A stretch of DNA of 64,000 nucleotides from assembly GCF_019711635.1 (NCBI RefSeq), contig NZ_JAIGNT010000002.1, positions 268,649 through 332,648 on the forward strand. Direction: 5' to 3'. This DNA is from Qipengyuania huizhouensis (lineage in GTDB: Bacteria > Pseudomonadota > Alphaproteobacteria > Sphingomonadales > Sphingomonadaceae). This document shows, one piece after another, positions 55,459 through 63,722 of this stretch. Under the pieces are notes generated by a model. It did not search any database. It worked only from the letters and a program-made list of their open reading frames with translations, and had not been told where the DNA came from. Every line of letters starts with the position of its first letter. Position 1 is the first letter of the stretch. The translations under genes and the position numbers were made by a program.

Positions 55459-56169
55459 ATGAGAAAGACAACCGCGATTTTCGCGCTTGCCGGAGCCGCA
55501 GTGGGGATGACCCCCACTGCGGCCTTCGCGCAGGATGACCTTATGAGCCTGGACGGCAGCGAGCTGCGCAGCGCCGTACAGATGCGGTACGACGCCGCAC
55601 TCGCGCTCACCAACGATCCTGGAATCGTGAATGCGAACGATCCGCGTTACATCTGGGCCAGCGAGGCGAAGGCGCAGTGCGGCATCGCGCTCGGTTTCCT
55701 CAAGTCCAGCACCAAGGACGAGGTCAGCCTGTCGAAGTGCGGCATGGCCTACGACATGATGAACCGCACACCGCAGGCGCGGGTTGCCACCCCCGCACCG
55801 CAGGCACCGGCTGCGCGTCCGGAAGTCTGCACCGCGCAGGCACCGGGCCTCATCTTCTTCGAATTCGATTCCGCCACGCCACAGCAGGACGCGGTGGAGA
55901 CGGTCGAATACGTGGTCGAGAATGCGCCGGTCTGCAACTGGACCCGCTTCACCGTCGTCGGTCATACGGATAGGTCGGGCAGCAACGCCTACAATCAGGG
56001 CCTGTCGGAACGCCGCGCCGAAGCCATCGAGAGCCTGATGGTCGGCCGCGGAATCGCCGATGCCGCAATTTCCACGCGCGCCGAGGGTGAGGAAAACCCC
56101 CGCGTGCCGACCGCCGACGGGGTGCGCGAATTGCAGAACCGTCGCGTCGAAATCCTGGTCAACCAGTAA
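55459..56169 (+). CDS. OmpA family protein (peptidoglycan-associated)
   Basis: Exported 236-residue protein, signal peptide to about AAFA. A small Cys-bearing helical region (~25-100) and Pro/Ala linker precede an OmpA C-terminal domain (~130-236) with LIFFEFDSATPQQDAVE, VVGHTDRSGSNAYNQGLSER and LQNRRVEILVNQ; the Asp and Arg that bind diaminopimelate are present. It should anchor to the cell wall. 34 bases after the adhesin; AAGGGG lies before the ATG. In the operon it may align or brace the secretion channel or the anchored adhesin. Confidence 0.92.
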   Translation: MRKTTAIFALAGAAVGMTPTAAFAQDDLMSLDGSELRSAVQMRYDAALALTNDPGIVNANDPRYIWASEAKAQCGIALGFLKSSTKDEVSLSKCGMAYDMMNRTPQARVATPAPQAPAARPEVCTAQAPGLIFFEFDSATPQQDAVETVEYVVENAPVCNWTRFTVVGHTDRSGSNAYNQGLSERRAEAIESLMVGRGIADAAISTRAEGEENPRVPTADGVRELQNRRVEILVNQ

Positions 56170-56184
56170 GTGAGGGGACGAAAA

Positions 56185-57588
56185 ATGCGCAAGACAACCC
56201 TGGCCACTGCCGCGGCGCTCCTGCTTGCAGGATCGGCTCCGGCAGCCATGGCGCAGACCACGTCTGCGGACACTGTATCGATGCAGGACGCGATTGCGAT
56301 CGCCATGCAGTCGAATCCGGAAATCCTGCAGGCACAGTACAACAAGGAAGCGATCGAGTTCGAACGCAAGCAGGCGCAAGGGCTTTACCTGCCCCGCGTC
56401 GGCATAGAGGCAAGCGCCGGCATTAGGCGGCTGGAAAACAACACCCGCCGCTCGCTGGGCATTGCGAACAACGAACTCTATCCGTTGGAAGCAGGGATCA
56501 ACGCCGAATGGACGGTGTTCGACTTCGGTCGCCGCCGTGGCGAGCTGCTCCGCCAGGCGGCCCGCGTCGATGGCGCATCGCTGCGCGTGGTCGAACGTTC
56601 GGAATTCATCGCCCTGCAGGTTGCCCGCCAGTATCTCGACGTGCTCCTTCAGGAACGCGTTGCCGCCGCGGCGCGTGACAATGCGGCGTTCCACCAGACG
56701 CTCGTTTCCGATCTGTCGACAGGGGTGGACGAAGGTTCGATCTCTGTCGCCGATCGTCAGCAGGCCGAAGAGCGGCTGCAATCGGCGCTGGTGCGCACCG
56801 AGGAGGCGGATCTGGAGCTCCAGAATGCCTATATCTCGCTGCGCCGCTTGACCGGCATGGACATCAATGTCGGTACCGTTCCGCCGGATCTTTCGAGCGC
56901 TATGCCCTCCGATCTGCCGACGGCAATAGGACTGGCTCGACTGAACAACCCGCTGGTGCGTGAAGCGGAAGCCGATGTCGATGCCGCCAATGCTCTGGTC
57001 GATTCCGCCGAGGGCGACCTCTGGCCGACGATTGGCATCGAAGCGAGCGGCCGCACCGGCGAGGACATCGACGGTTTCGCAGGAGAAACCACCGATCTGC
57101 AGGCCCGCGTGGTGCTGCGCTGGGATGTGTTCGACGGCGGCATCAACCGGGCCAAGCTGCAGGAGAACATTCGCCAGGCTAGCCTCGCCCGTTATGCGCT
57201 GCATGATCGCCAGCGTGCTGCCGAAGAAGACGTGCGCCTGGCATGGCAACAGCTTGATACGCAGCGCCGCGTGGTGCAGCAACTCGACCGCCAGAGCCAG
57301 GTCAGCGACGACCTCCTGCTGAGCTATCGCAGCCAGTTCAACATCGGTCGCCGTTCGCTGCTGGACGTGCTCGATGCGCAGAATACGCGCTTCAATACGC
57401 AGGTCCGTCTCGAAACGGCACGGTTCTCCCAATTGTTCGCGCAGTACCAGACGCTTGCTGCTACAAACCAGTTCCTCGATGCGCTGAGCATCGCTCCGGG
57501 GGCCGGGGCAGGCGAGCAGGAACGCGAACGGTTCAACTATGGACCGTCAGCCGATGCCGAACTGCAGCGGCGCGTCGCCGGAGATTGA
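56185..57588 (+). CDS. TolC-family outer-membrane channel of the type I system
   Basis: 467 residues, signal peptide to about AMAQ. Two OEP halves: the first near QDAIAIAMQSNPEILQAQYN and the second near GLARLNNPLVREAEADVDAA, with RVVLRWDVFDGG and ARQYLDVLLQERV helices (LapE/TolC-like). The ATG at 56185 follows GAGGGGACG. Outer-membrane exit duct and, in LapA-like systems, the place where the adhesin is held. Confidence 0.94.
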   Translation: MRKTTLATAAALLLAGSAPAAMAQTTSADTVSMQDAIAIAMQSNPEILQAQYNKEAIEFERKQAQGLYLPRVGIEASAGIRRLENNTRRSLGIANNELYPLEAGINAEWTVFDFGRRRGELLRQAARVDGASLRVVERSEFIALQVARQYLDVLLQERVAAAARDNAAFHQTLVSDLSTGVDEGSISVADRQQAEERLQSALVRTEEADLELQNAYISLRRLTGMDINVGTVPPDLSSAMPSDLPTAIGLARLNNPLVREAEADVDAANALVDSAEGDLWPTIGIEASGRTGEDIDGFAGETTDLQARVVLRWDVFDGGINRAKLQENIRQASLARYALHDRQRAAEEDVRLAWQQLDTQRRVVQQLDRQSQVSDDLLLSYRSQFNIGRRSLLDVLDAQNTRFNTQVRLETARFSQLFAQYQTLAATNQFLDALSIAPGAGAGEQERERFNYGPSADAELQRRVAGD

Positions 57589-57605
57589 CGCAACACAAAG
57601 GGCCG

Positions 57606-59759
57606 ATGACGGCTATGGAACAGGCTAAGGCTGAACAGATTGGCGGGCGGGTCCTTGACCCGCTCGTCGATTGCATTGGGGAAGCGGCGAAGCGCTATGG
57701 CTTGCCGTTTGCGCGCAATACTCTTGGCCAGCTTCCGCGTAATACGGAAGGGCTGCTTCCCGTCCACCAGGCCCCGGCTGCACTCGACCTTGTCGGTCTG
57801 AACCACGATGTCCTTCGCCGTCGGCGCCTGCCGACCAATGCCAAGCTCCTGCCTGCCATCGCGGCGATGGACGATGGCGGCTTCGTCCTGCTGCTCGAGG
57901 CGCAGGAGGACGAATTGCTCGTCTGGCGTCCGGAAACCGGCGCGGAGACCTGGGAAAAGCGCCACGATCTCGGCGAGGTCTATGCCGATACGCTGATACC
58001 TGTATACGGCGATCCCGACCGGATGCGCGCCGACGAGGCACCCTGGCACGCAAAGGCGCGGAGCCACTGGTTCTGGGGCGAACTGCGCCGCGAACGCAGC
58101 GCCTTCATGCCGGTATTGCTCGCTTCGCTGCTGGTGAACCTGCTGGCGGTCGCACTGCCGATCTTTACCATGAACGTCTACGACCGGGTCATCCCCAACC
58201 AGGCGCAGGAAACGCTATGGGTGCTGGGCCTCGGCGTGTTGCTCGCCTTCGCGCTCGAATTCGCGCTGCGCCGCGCGCGGACCTCTATCGTCGACGAGAT
58301 CGCCAAGCGACTCGATCTCAAGCTCAGCCAGAAGATTTTCTCGCGCCTGCTCGCCATGCCGCTGGCAGAACGCAAGGGTCACAGCGGTTCGATGGCCGCG
58401 CGGGTGGCCGAATATGCCATCGTGCGCGATTTCTTCGCTTCGACCTCGGTCGTGCTGGTGGTCGACGTTCTCTTCCTCGTGGTCTTCGTGGCGGTGATCG
58501 CGATCATCGCGGGCTGGCTTGCGCTGGTGCCGCTGACCATCATCGCGGCGATGGCGGTTGCCGGCTTCGTCCTGCAGAAAAAGGTGGTCGAGGCTTCGCA
58601 GGATGCGCAGGCCGATTACGGCTTGCAGCAGACGCTGCTGGTGGAATCTCTCACCGGTGCGGAGACGCTGAAGGCAATGGGCGGGGAGGGTGGCATGCTC
58701 TCGCGCTGGCACCGGCTTGCCGATATCGGCGGCCATTCGCAGCTGCGCCTGCGCAACATCAACTCGGTTGCCGTCAGCCTCGCACAGGTGTTCCAGCAGA
58801 TCTCGACCGTCGCGCTGATCATCGGCGGTTATTATCTGTTTGCCGCGGGCGAGATCACCATGGGCGCGATCATCGCCATCGTCATGCTGGCCTCGCGCTC
58901 GCTAGCACCGGCAGGCCAGATCGCTTTCCTGCTGACCCGCGGGCGGCAGGCCAAGGAGACACTATCCAGCATCGAGCGCATGTTCGAAGGCGGGGACGAA
59001 CGCAAGCTCGGTGCAAGCATCGCGCCCAGCGCCATCAAGCGTCCGCGCATCGTCTTCGAGGATGCCGAATTCCGTTATGCCGAAGAAGCGCCCGCGGCGC
59101 TTTCCGGTCTCAATCTCACCATCGAGCCAGGCGAGCGTATTGCGCTGGTCGGCCGGGTCGCATCGGGCAAATCGACCTTCGGACGCCTGCTTTGCGGGCT
59201 CTATGCGCCGACAGAGGGCGCGATGATGGTCAACGGTATCGATAGCCGTCAGTATCGTCCGCAACATCTGCGTGAGGCACTGGGCTTCGTGGGACAGGAT
59301 GCGGCGCTGTTTTCGGGTTCGGTGCGCGACAATCTTACGCTTGGACGGCTCGGCCTTTCCGAAGAGGCATTGCTGGAAGCCATGCGCGCAACGGGTGCGG
59401 ACCAGTTCCTCTCGCGCGATGCCGGCGGGTTCGACCGTTCGGTGGGCGAAGACGGACGCCAGCTATCGGGTGGTCAGCGCAGTTTCCTTTCGCTCGCCCG
59501 CGCGCTGGTCGAGCCGCGCGAACTGCTGTTCCTCGACGAGCCGACCGGCGCGATGGACAGCGAAACCGAGAAGATGTTCGTCGAACGCCTGTCGGGCGCG
59601 ATGAAGCCCGAGCAGACGCTGGTCATCTCGACCCACCGCGCGGCGCTTTTCGCCATTTGCGATCGCCTGATCGTGCTGGACAAAGGCCGTGTCGCCGCCG
59701 ACGGTCCGGTGAAGGAAGTCCTGGCCAAAGCCGGCGCAGCGCGCGGAGGTGTGGCGTGA
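57606..59759 (+). CDS. Type I secretion ABC transporter, LapB-type (degenerate C39 domain)
   Basis: About 717 residues from the ATG at 57606; an ATG at 57615 or a TTG at 57585 is also possible. An N-terminal C39-like domain (~1-135; RYGLPFARNT; AAMDDGGFVLLLEAQEDELL) has no catalytic Cys and should bind, not cut, the substrate. Then six membrane helices (~150-430), and an ATPase domain with Walker A GRVASGKST, signature LSGGQ and LLFLDEPTGAMDSET. This is the LapB/LssB group that exports uncleaved giant adhesins. Stop overlaps the hydrolase start (GTGA). Confidence 0.95.
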   Translation: MTAMEQAKAEQIGGRVLDPLVDCIGEAAKRYGLPFARNTLGQLPRNTEGLLPVHQAPAALDLVGLNHDVLRRRRLPTNAKLLPAIAAMDDGGFVLLLEAQEDELLVWRPETGAETWEKRHDLGEVYADTLIPVYGDPDRMRADEAPWHAKARSHWFWGELRRERSAFMPVLLASLLVNLLAVALPIFTMNVYDRVIPNQAQETLWVLGLGVLLAFALEFALRRARTSIVDEIAKRLDLKLSQKIFSRLLAMPLAERKGHSGSMAARVAEYAIVRDFFASTSVVLVVDVLFLVVFVAVIAIIAGWLALVPLTIIAAMAVAGFVLQKKVVEASQDAQADYGLQQTLLVESLTGAETLKAMGGEGGMLSRWHRLADIGGHSQLRLRNINSVAVSLAQVFQQISTVALIIGGYYLFAAGEITMGAIIAIVMLASRSLAPAGQIAFLLTRGRQAKETLSSIERMFEGGDERKLGASIAPSAIKRPRIVFEDAEFRYAEEAPAALSGLNLTIEPGERIALVGRVASGKSTFGRLLCGLYAPTEGAMMVNGIDSRQYRPQHLREALGFVGQDAALFSGSVRDNLTLGRLGLSEEALLEAMRATGADQFLSRDAGGFDRSVGEDGRQLSGGQRSFLSLARALVEPRELLFLDEPTGAMDSETEKMFVERLSGAMKPEQTLVISTHRAALFAICDRLIVLDKGRVAADGPVKEVLAKAGAARGGVA

Positions 59760-60781
59760 GCAAGGCCGCCGCAACCCGCATCCGCCGCATCTGGGCCTTC
59801 TCCGTCCTCGCGGTGACAAGCCTACTCGTCGGCACCTCGTCGCTGCTGGTGCCGCAGGAGAAGGCCATCGCCATGGCGCAGCTTTCGCCGGACTTGCAGG
59901 CCGACCTTGCGGACATGACGACTTCCACCGAAGCGGGCGCAATGCTGCTCGGTGCCGGGGCCGACGATGACGATGCGCTGGCGCGGAACCTTGCGATCCC
60001 CACGCTGGCGGGCCGCCTGGAACGTCCCGGCCGTTTCTCGGCCATACCGCTTTCTTCGAGCCACTACGGCACTGCGATCGACTGTCTCGCGCAGGCTGTC
60101 TATTATGAAGCGGCGCTGGAACCTGTGCTGGGCCAGCGCGCGGTTGCGCAGGTGGTGCTCAACCGGGTGCGGCATCCGGCCTATCCCAACACCGTGTGCG
60201 GCGTTGTATATCAGGGCTGGAACCAGAAGGTCTGCCAGTTCAGCTTCACCTGCGACGGGGCGCTGATGCGCAAGCCGCAGACGGATCTGTGGCGATCGGC
60301 CAAGGCGATTGCACGCGATGCGCTGTCGGGCCGCGAAGTTCCCGAAGTCGGCACAGCTACGCATTACCATGCCGATTATGTCGTGCCCTATTGGGCCTTC
60401 AAGCTGGGCAAGATCGCCACCATCGGCCGCCATATCTTTTATCGTTTCCCGGGCTCGCCCGGCCGCGCCGCCAGTTTCTATGGCGACTGGGCAGGGCGCG
60501 AGTTCAAGCCGCAGGTCGATTTCGCACGCTTCATCGACAAGGAAGGCGAAGAGCGTATCGAGCTGGCCGCGGAAGCTGCCTATACGCCCGGCCTGACCGT
60601 AGAGCCGGACATCACGGACCGTCATGCCGCCGCCGATGTCGGCGGGCGGATCGACACTACCAAGACCTGGCGCCTGACCATCCCCGACCCGGTCGAAGCC
60701 AGCGCAGGCTATCGCAATACCCTCTCTTCGCAGGGCGCGCTCGTCGCGGCGGCGCCCGGATCTTCGGAGCAATCGCAATGA
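59756..60781 (+). CDS. SleB-type cell-wall hydrolase within the type I secretion operon
   Basis: 341 residues from a GTG with GGAGG upstream; overlaps the ABC gene by four bases and the HlyD gene by four bases (ATGA). An N-terminal membrane helix or signal anchor (IWAFSVLAVTSLLVGTSSLL), a ~90-residue stalk, then a Hydrolase_2 (SleB) domain ~100-240 with AQAVYYEAALEP (catalytic Glu) and QVVLNRVRHPAYPNTVCGVV, CQFSFTCDG, and a C-terminal tail of unknown function. SleB enzymes cleave the glycan strand. Its tight coupling suggests it opens the wall locally for the secretion conduit or the adhesin. Confidence 0.9.
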   Translation: MSKAAATRIRRIWAFSVLAVTSLLVGTSSLLVPQEKAIAMAQLSPDLQADLADMTTSTEAGAMLLGAGADDDDALARNLAIPTLAGRLERPGRFSAIPLSSSHYGTAIDCLAQAVYYEAALEPVLGQRAVAQVVLNRVRHPAYPNTVCGVVYQGWNQKVCQFSFTCDGALMRKPQTDLWRSAKAIARDALSGREVPEVGTATHYHADYVVPYWAFKLGKIATIGRHIFYRFPGSPGRAASFYGDWAGREFKPQVDFARFIDKEGEERIELAAEAAYTPGLTVEPDITDRHAAADVGGRIDTTKTWRLTIPDPVEASAGYRNTLSSQGALVAAAPGSSEQSQ

Positions 60782-62043
60782 CTGTCTTCCAGCGCTGGAG
60801 CACGATGAGCGCGGCGCAGCGCCTGATCGTCACCGCCGCAGTCGGGATCGCCCTGCTGTTCGCCTGGGCCGCCTTTGCACAGGTCGACCAGATAACCCGC
60901 GGCACCGGCACGGTCATCCCGTCGAGCAAGGCGCAATTGGTGCAGCCTTCGGAACCTGCGGTCATCGAGGAAATCCTCGTTCGCAGCGGGCAAAGCGTGA
61001 AAGAGGGCGATCTGCTGGTCCGGCTCGACGATTCGCAAAGTGCTTCGGCACTGGGCGAATTGCAGACCGAGAACGAGCGGCTCGCCGTACGCGCTCAGCG
61101 GCTTAGCCAGGAGGCTGGCGGCGGCGTGTTGGGCTGCGAAAGCGGCAGCGCCTGTGCCGAGGAGCGCCGCCTTGCTCAGGCCCGTGCGGCGACCGCGCGC
61201 GCCCGCGAATCTTCGCTCGCTTCGGCGATCGAACAGCGTCGCCGCGATCTCGCCGAAGCCCAGGCCACCGCGTCGAGCCTCGAAAGCAGCCTGCGTCTTG
61301 CCCGCGAACAGGTCGAGATGCTGCGCCCGCTGGCGGCCAAGAATATCGTGCCCCAGACCGATTTGCTGACGGCTGAGCGCGAGGTGATCGACCTGCAGGG
61401 CCGTCTCTCGGCTGCGCGTCAGGCCGCAGCGCGCGCTTCCGCATCGATCAGCCAGGCGCAGGCCGATCTCAGCCAGGCGCGTGCCGATTTCCGCCAGCAG
61501 GCGCTGGCCGAACGTAGCGAGATCGCCACGCGCATGGCGGTGAACGAGGAAAGCATTCGGGGTGCCACCGCGCGGCGCAACCGCAACGAATTGCGCGCGC
61601 CGTCGGACGGGATCGTCAACGATGTGCAGGTCACCACCGAGGGCGGCTTCGTCAATGCGGGCGAGAAGATCATGCAGATCGTGCCGGTGGGCGACAAGCT
61701 GCTGATCGAGGCCCGCATCTCGCCCAGCGACCGCGCCTTCGTGAAGGTGGGCGACCGGGCGAATGTGAAGGTCACGGCCTATGATTTTTCGATCTACGGC
61801 GGATTGAAAGGGCGCGTCGCACAGGTCAGCGCCGACAGCATCTTCGACGAGGTCGAACGCGAGGCCTATTATGCAGTGGTAATCGAGACCGACCGCGCAT
61901 TCATTGAGAAGGGCGGGGTGCGCCTGCCGATCGTGCCGGGCATGATCTGCGACGTCGAAATCCTCACCGCACGTCGCAGCGTGCTGTCCTATCTCTTCAA
62001 GCCGGTGAACCGCGCCTTCGACCGCGCGCTGACCGAGCGTTGA
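60778..62043 (+). CDS. HlyD-family periplasmic adaptor of the type I system
   Basis: 421-residue membrane fusion protein joining the ABC transporter and the TolC-like channel. One N-terminal helix (VTAAVGIALLFAWAAF), a lipoyl half-motif (IPSSKAQLVQPSEPAVIEEI), long coiled coil (~90-260), and the beta-barrel domain with RAPSDGIVNDVQVTTEGGF and IVPVGDKLLIEARISPSDRA. Last gene of the operon; convergent with the LapG-like gene 46 bases away. Confidence 0.95.
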   Translation: MTVFQRWSTMSAAQRLIVTAAVGIALLFAWAAFAQVDQITRGTGTVIPSSKAQLVQPSEPAVIEEILVRSGQSVKEGDLLVRLDDSQSASALGELQTENERLAVRAQRLSQEAGGGVLGCESGSACAEERRLAQARAATARARESSLASAIEQRRRDLAEAQATASSLESSLRLAREQVEMLRPLAAKNIVPQTDLLTAEREVIDLQGRLSAARQAAARASASISQAQADLSQARADFRQQALAERSEIATRMAVNEESIRGATARRNRNELRAPSDGIVNDVQVTTEGGFVNAGEKIMQIVPVGDKLLIEARISPSDRAFVKVGDRANVKVTAYDFSIYGGLKGRVAQVSADSIFDEVEREAYYAVVIETDRAFIEKGGVRLPIVPGMICDVEILTARRSVLSYLFKPVNRAFDRALTER

Positions 62044-62089
62044 GTTTTGCTTGAGGGAGTGGTGCGAGCGTTACTGCCGCTCGTGCCTC

Positions 62090-63055
62090 TCAGTATCCGT
62101 GCAGCCAGCTCTGCTTAGCGCCCAGGCTCATGACCGGGCGATAGCCATGGTCTTGTGAGGCATCGAGCGGCGCGCTGCCGACATTGTCCAGCATGAGATA
62201 GCCGTCATCGGTCCTTACCAGCAGCACCGCATGATCGCGGCGGCGGACGAGGTCGCGCGCCAGCGTCAGGATCATATCCTCGCGCGCCACGCCGGCTGCC
62301 GCGAGCAGTTCCATCTTGAGCAAGGCAAAGTCTTCGCAGTCACCCTGGCCAAGGCGGAGGGTGGTCGCCGCGTCGGCCCAGTAGTCGCTACGGCCATAAA
62401 GGTCGATATCCTCGGCATGCTCGATCTCGCGGTTCACCCAGCGGTTGACCGACGCGATCAGCTGTCCGAGATTTTCGCGTGTTCCCGCCGCGCGCGAAAG
62501 GGTGGCGGACAGGTTCGTCCGTCTTGCGCTTACTCGCTGCCACTGGGCATCGAAGCTCGTGCGCGAAATCGGCACCATGCGGCTGCCGAGGACAAGGTCC
62601 TTGCGCCCGCCCGACGGCAGGAGCGATGCATCGCGGCGCGGGGCCGCGAACTGGGTCCGGCCCGATTGGAACAGGTTTGCCGCAGCGAAGGGGCTGGCTT
62701 CGATGGCGCAGTTTGTGCTGCGCGAAGCAAGCGGCGCGGCGGCCGGTTCGAAGGGTTTGCCCGGCGCACTGGAAAACAGCGGATGCGAAGGCGCCGTTCC
62801 CGCCTGCCGGGCGCGGATCGCGTCGAGCGCGCTCTCGCCGCCGATGATCTGCGAAGCCTTGCTCGCGGAAGCCGGGGTAAGGGAAATCGGCGCATTGGCC
62901 GCGATCGGTGCGTTGCAACCGGATGTCATCATCTCGACCGCCTGGACCGCGATAGCCGGGGTCGCGGCCTGCGCAGGGTGCGGGGCAATTGCCAACAGAG
63001 CTGCGGCCGCCAGGGCAGGGCGAAGCAGGGCGCGGGAGGATGAGGTTCCAACCAT
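62090..63055 (-). CDS. LapG-like periplasmic cysteine protease (BTLCP family)
   Basis: Transglutaminase-like cysteine peptidase, 321 residues from the ATG at 63055 (an in-frame TTG at 63082 is less likely). Signal peptide to about AQA, a ~130-residue extension with Cys47 and Cys116, then the BTLCP domain (~165-315). The triad is Cys240 (LGQGDCEDFA), His275 (RDHAVLLV) and Asp290 (LMLDNVGS); Asp239 and Glu241 match the calcium ligands of LapG. LapG cuts adhesins at a double-Ala motif; the adhesin here has one at 115-118. The long N-terminal extension is unusual for LapG. No LapD receptor gene is in the window. Confidence 0.88.
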   Translation of the reverse strand: MVGTSSSRALLRPALAAAALLAIAPHPAQAATPAIAVQAVEMMTSGCNAPIAANAPISLTPASASKASQIIGGESALDAIRARQAGTAPSHPLFSSAPGKPFEPAAAPLASRSTNCAIEASPFAAANLFQSGRTQFAAPRRDASLLPSGGRKDLVLGSRMVPISRTSFDAQWQRVSARRTNLSATLSRAAGTRENLGQLIASVNRWVNREIEHAEDIDLYGRSDYWADAATTLRLGQGDCEDFALLKMELLAAAGVAREDMILTLARDLVRRRDHAVLLVRTDDGYLMLDNVGSAPLDASQDHGYRPVMSLGAKQSWLHGY

Positions 63056-63194
63056 GCCCCGGTGGTACGAAGGCAAGTTCAAGGAACAGTTGCAGGTCAG
63101 AGTTAATGGCCGGGTAAGACCTTGCTTCAGCCCCGCGAAAGCTGGCGCCGCCTAATCCCTAACGCTCCGTCACGACAATTCGGGAATTCACACC

Positions 63195-63722
63195 ATGCGC
63201 TTTACCGCCCCCCTGCTTGCGCTCGCCTTCGCCGCGATACCCGGCGCTGCCAGCGCGCAGGAAATCTATGGCGGCATCTATGCACATGGAGTCGATACGC
63301 CCTTCACCTTCGATACCAATGAGGGAGGCATCGATGCCCAGGTCGGGGTTCGCTTCGACGAGATCGAGGCTCTGGCCGATGTGCAGCCCTATATCTTCGG
63401 CTCGGCGAATCTTTCGGGCGATACCAGCTTCGTTGGCGCCGGGGTGAGCTGGAAGGCGGAGGTCGGGAAACTGTATGTGCGGCCCGGCGTCGGGCTGGTG
63501 ATCCACGATGCACCCTCGCTCCGCGTCGATCCGGAAACGGGCATGCGTACCGATCTGGGCAGCCGCGTGTTGTTCGAGCCGGAACTGGCGGTCGGCGTGG
63601 ACCTCGACGAGCGCTGGTCGGTGGAGGCAAGCTGGGTCCACATCAGCAATGCGCGCTTGTTCAACAGCGAGCAGAATCCCGGCATCGACATGATGGGGCT
63701 GCGGGTGAACTACCGGATGTGA
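63195..63722 (+). CDS. PagL-like lipid A 3-O-deacylase (acyloxyacyl hydrolase)
   Basis: Outer-membrane beta-barrel of 175 residues with signal peptide to about ASAQ. Alternating beta strands and a C-terminal Arg/Met end (RVNYRM). The strand with SWVHISNARLFNSEQNPGID carries the His-x-Ser-Asn motif of PagL; the third catalytic residue (Glu) is not certain, and an Asp lies near its place. It would remove an acyl chain from lipid A. It may also be a non-catalytic relative. Confidence 0.65.
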   Translation: MRFTAPLLALAFAAIPGAASAQEIYGGIYAHGVDTPFTFDTNEGGIDAQVGVRFDEIEALADVQPYIFGSANLSGDTSFVGAGVSWKAEVGKLYVRPGVGLVIHDAPSLRVDPETGMRTDLGSRVLFEPELAVGVDLDERWSVEASWVHISNARLFNSEQNPGIDMMGLRVNYRM

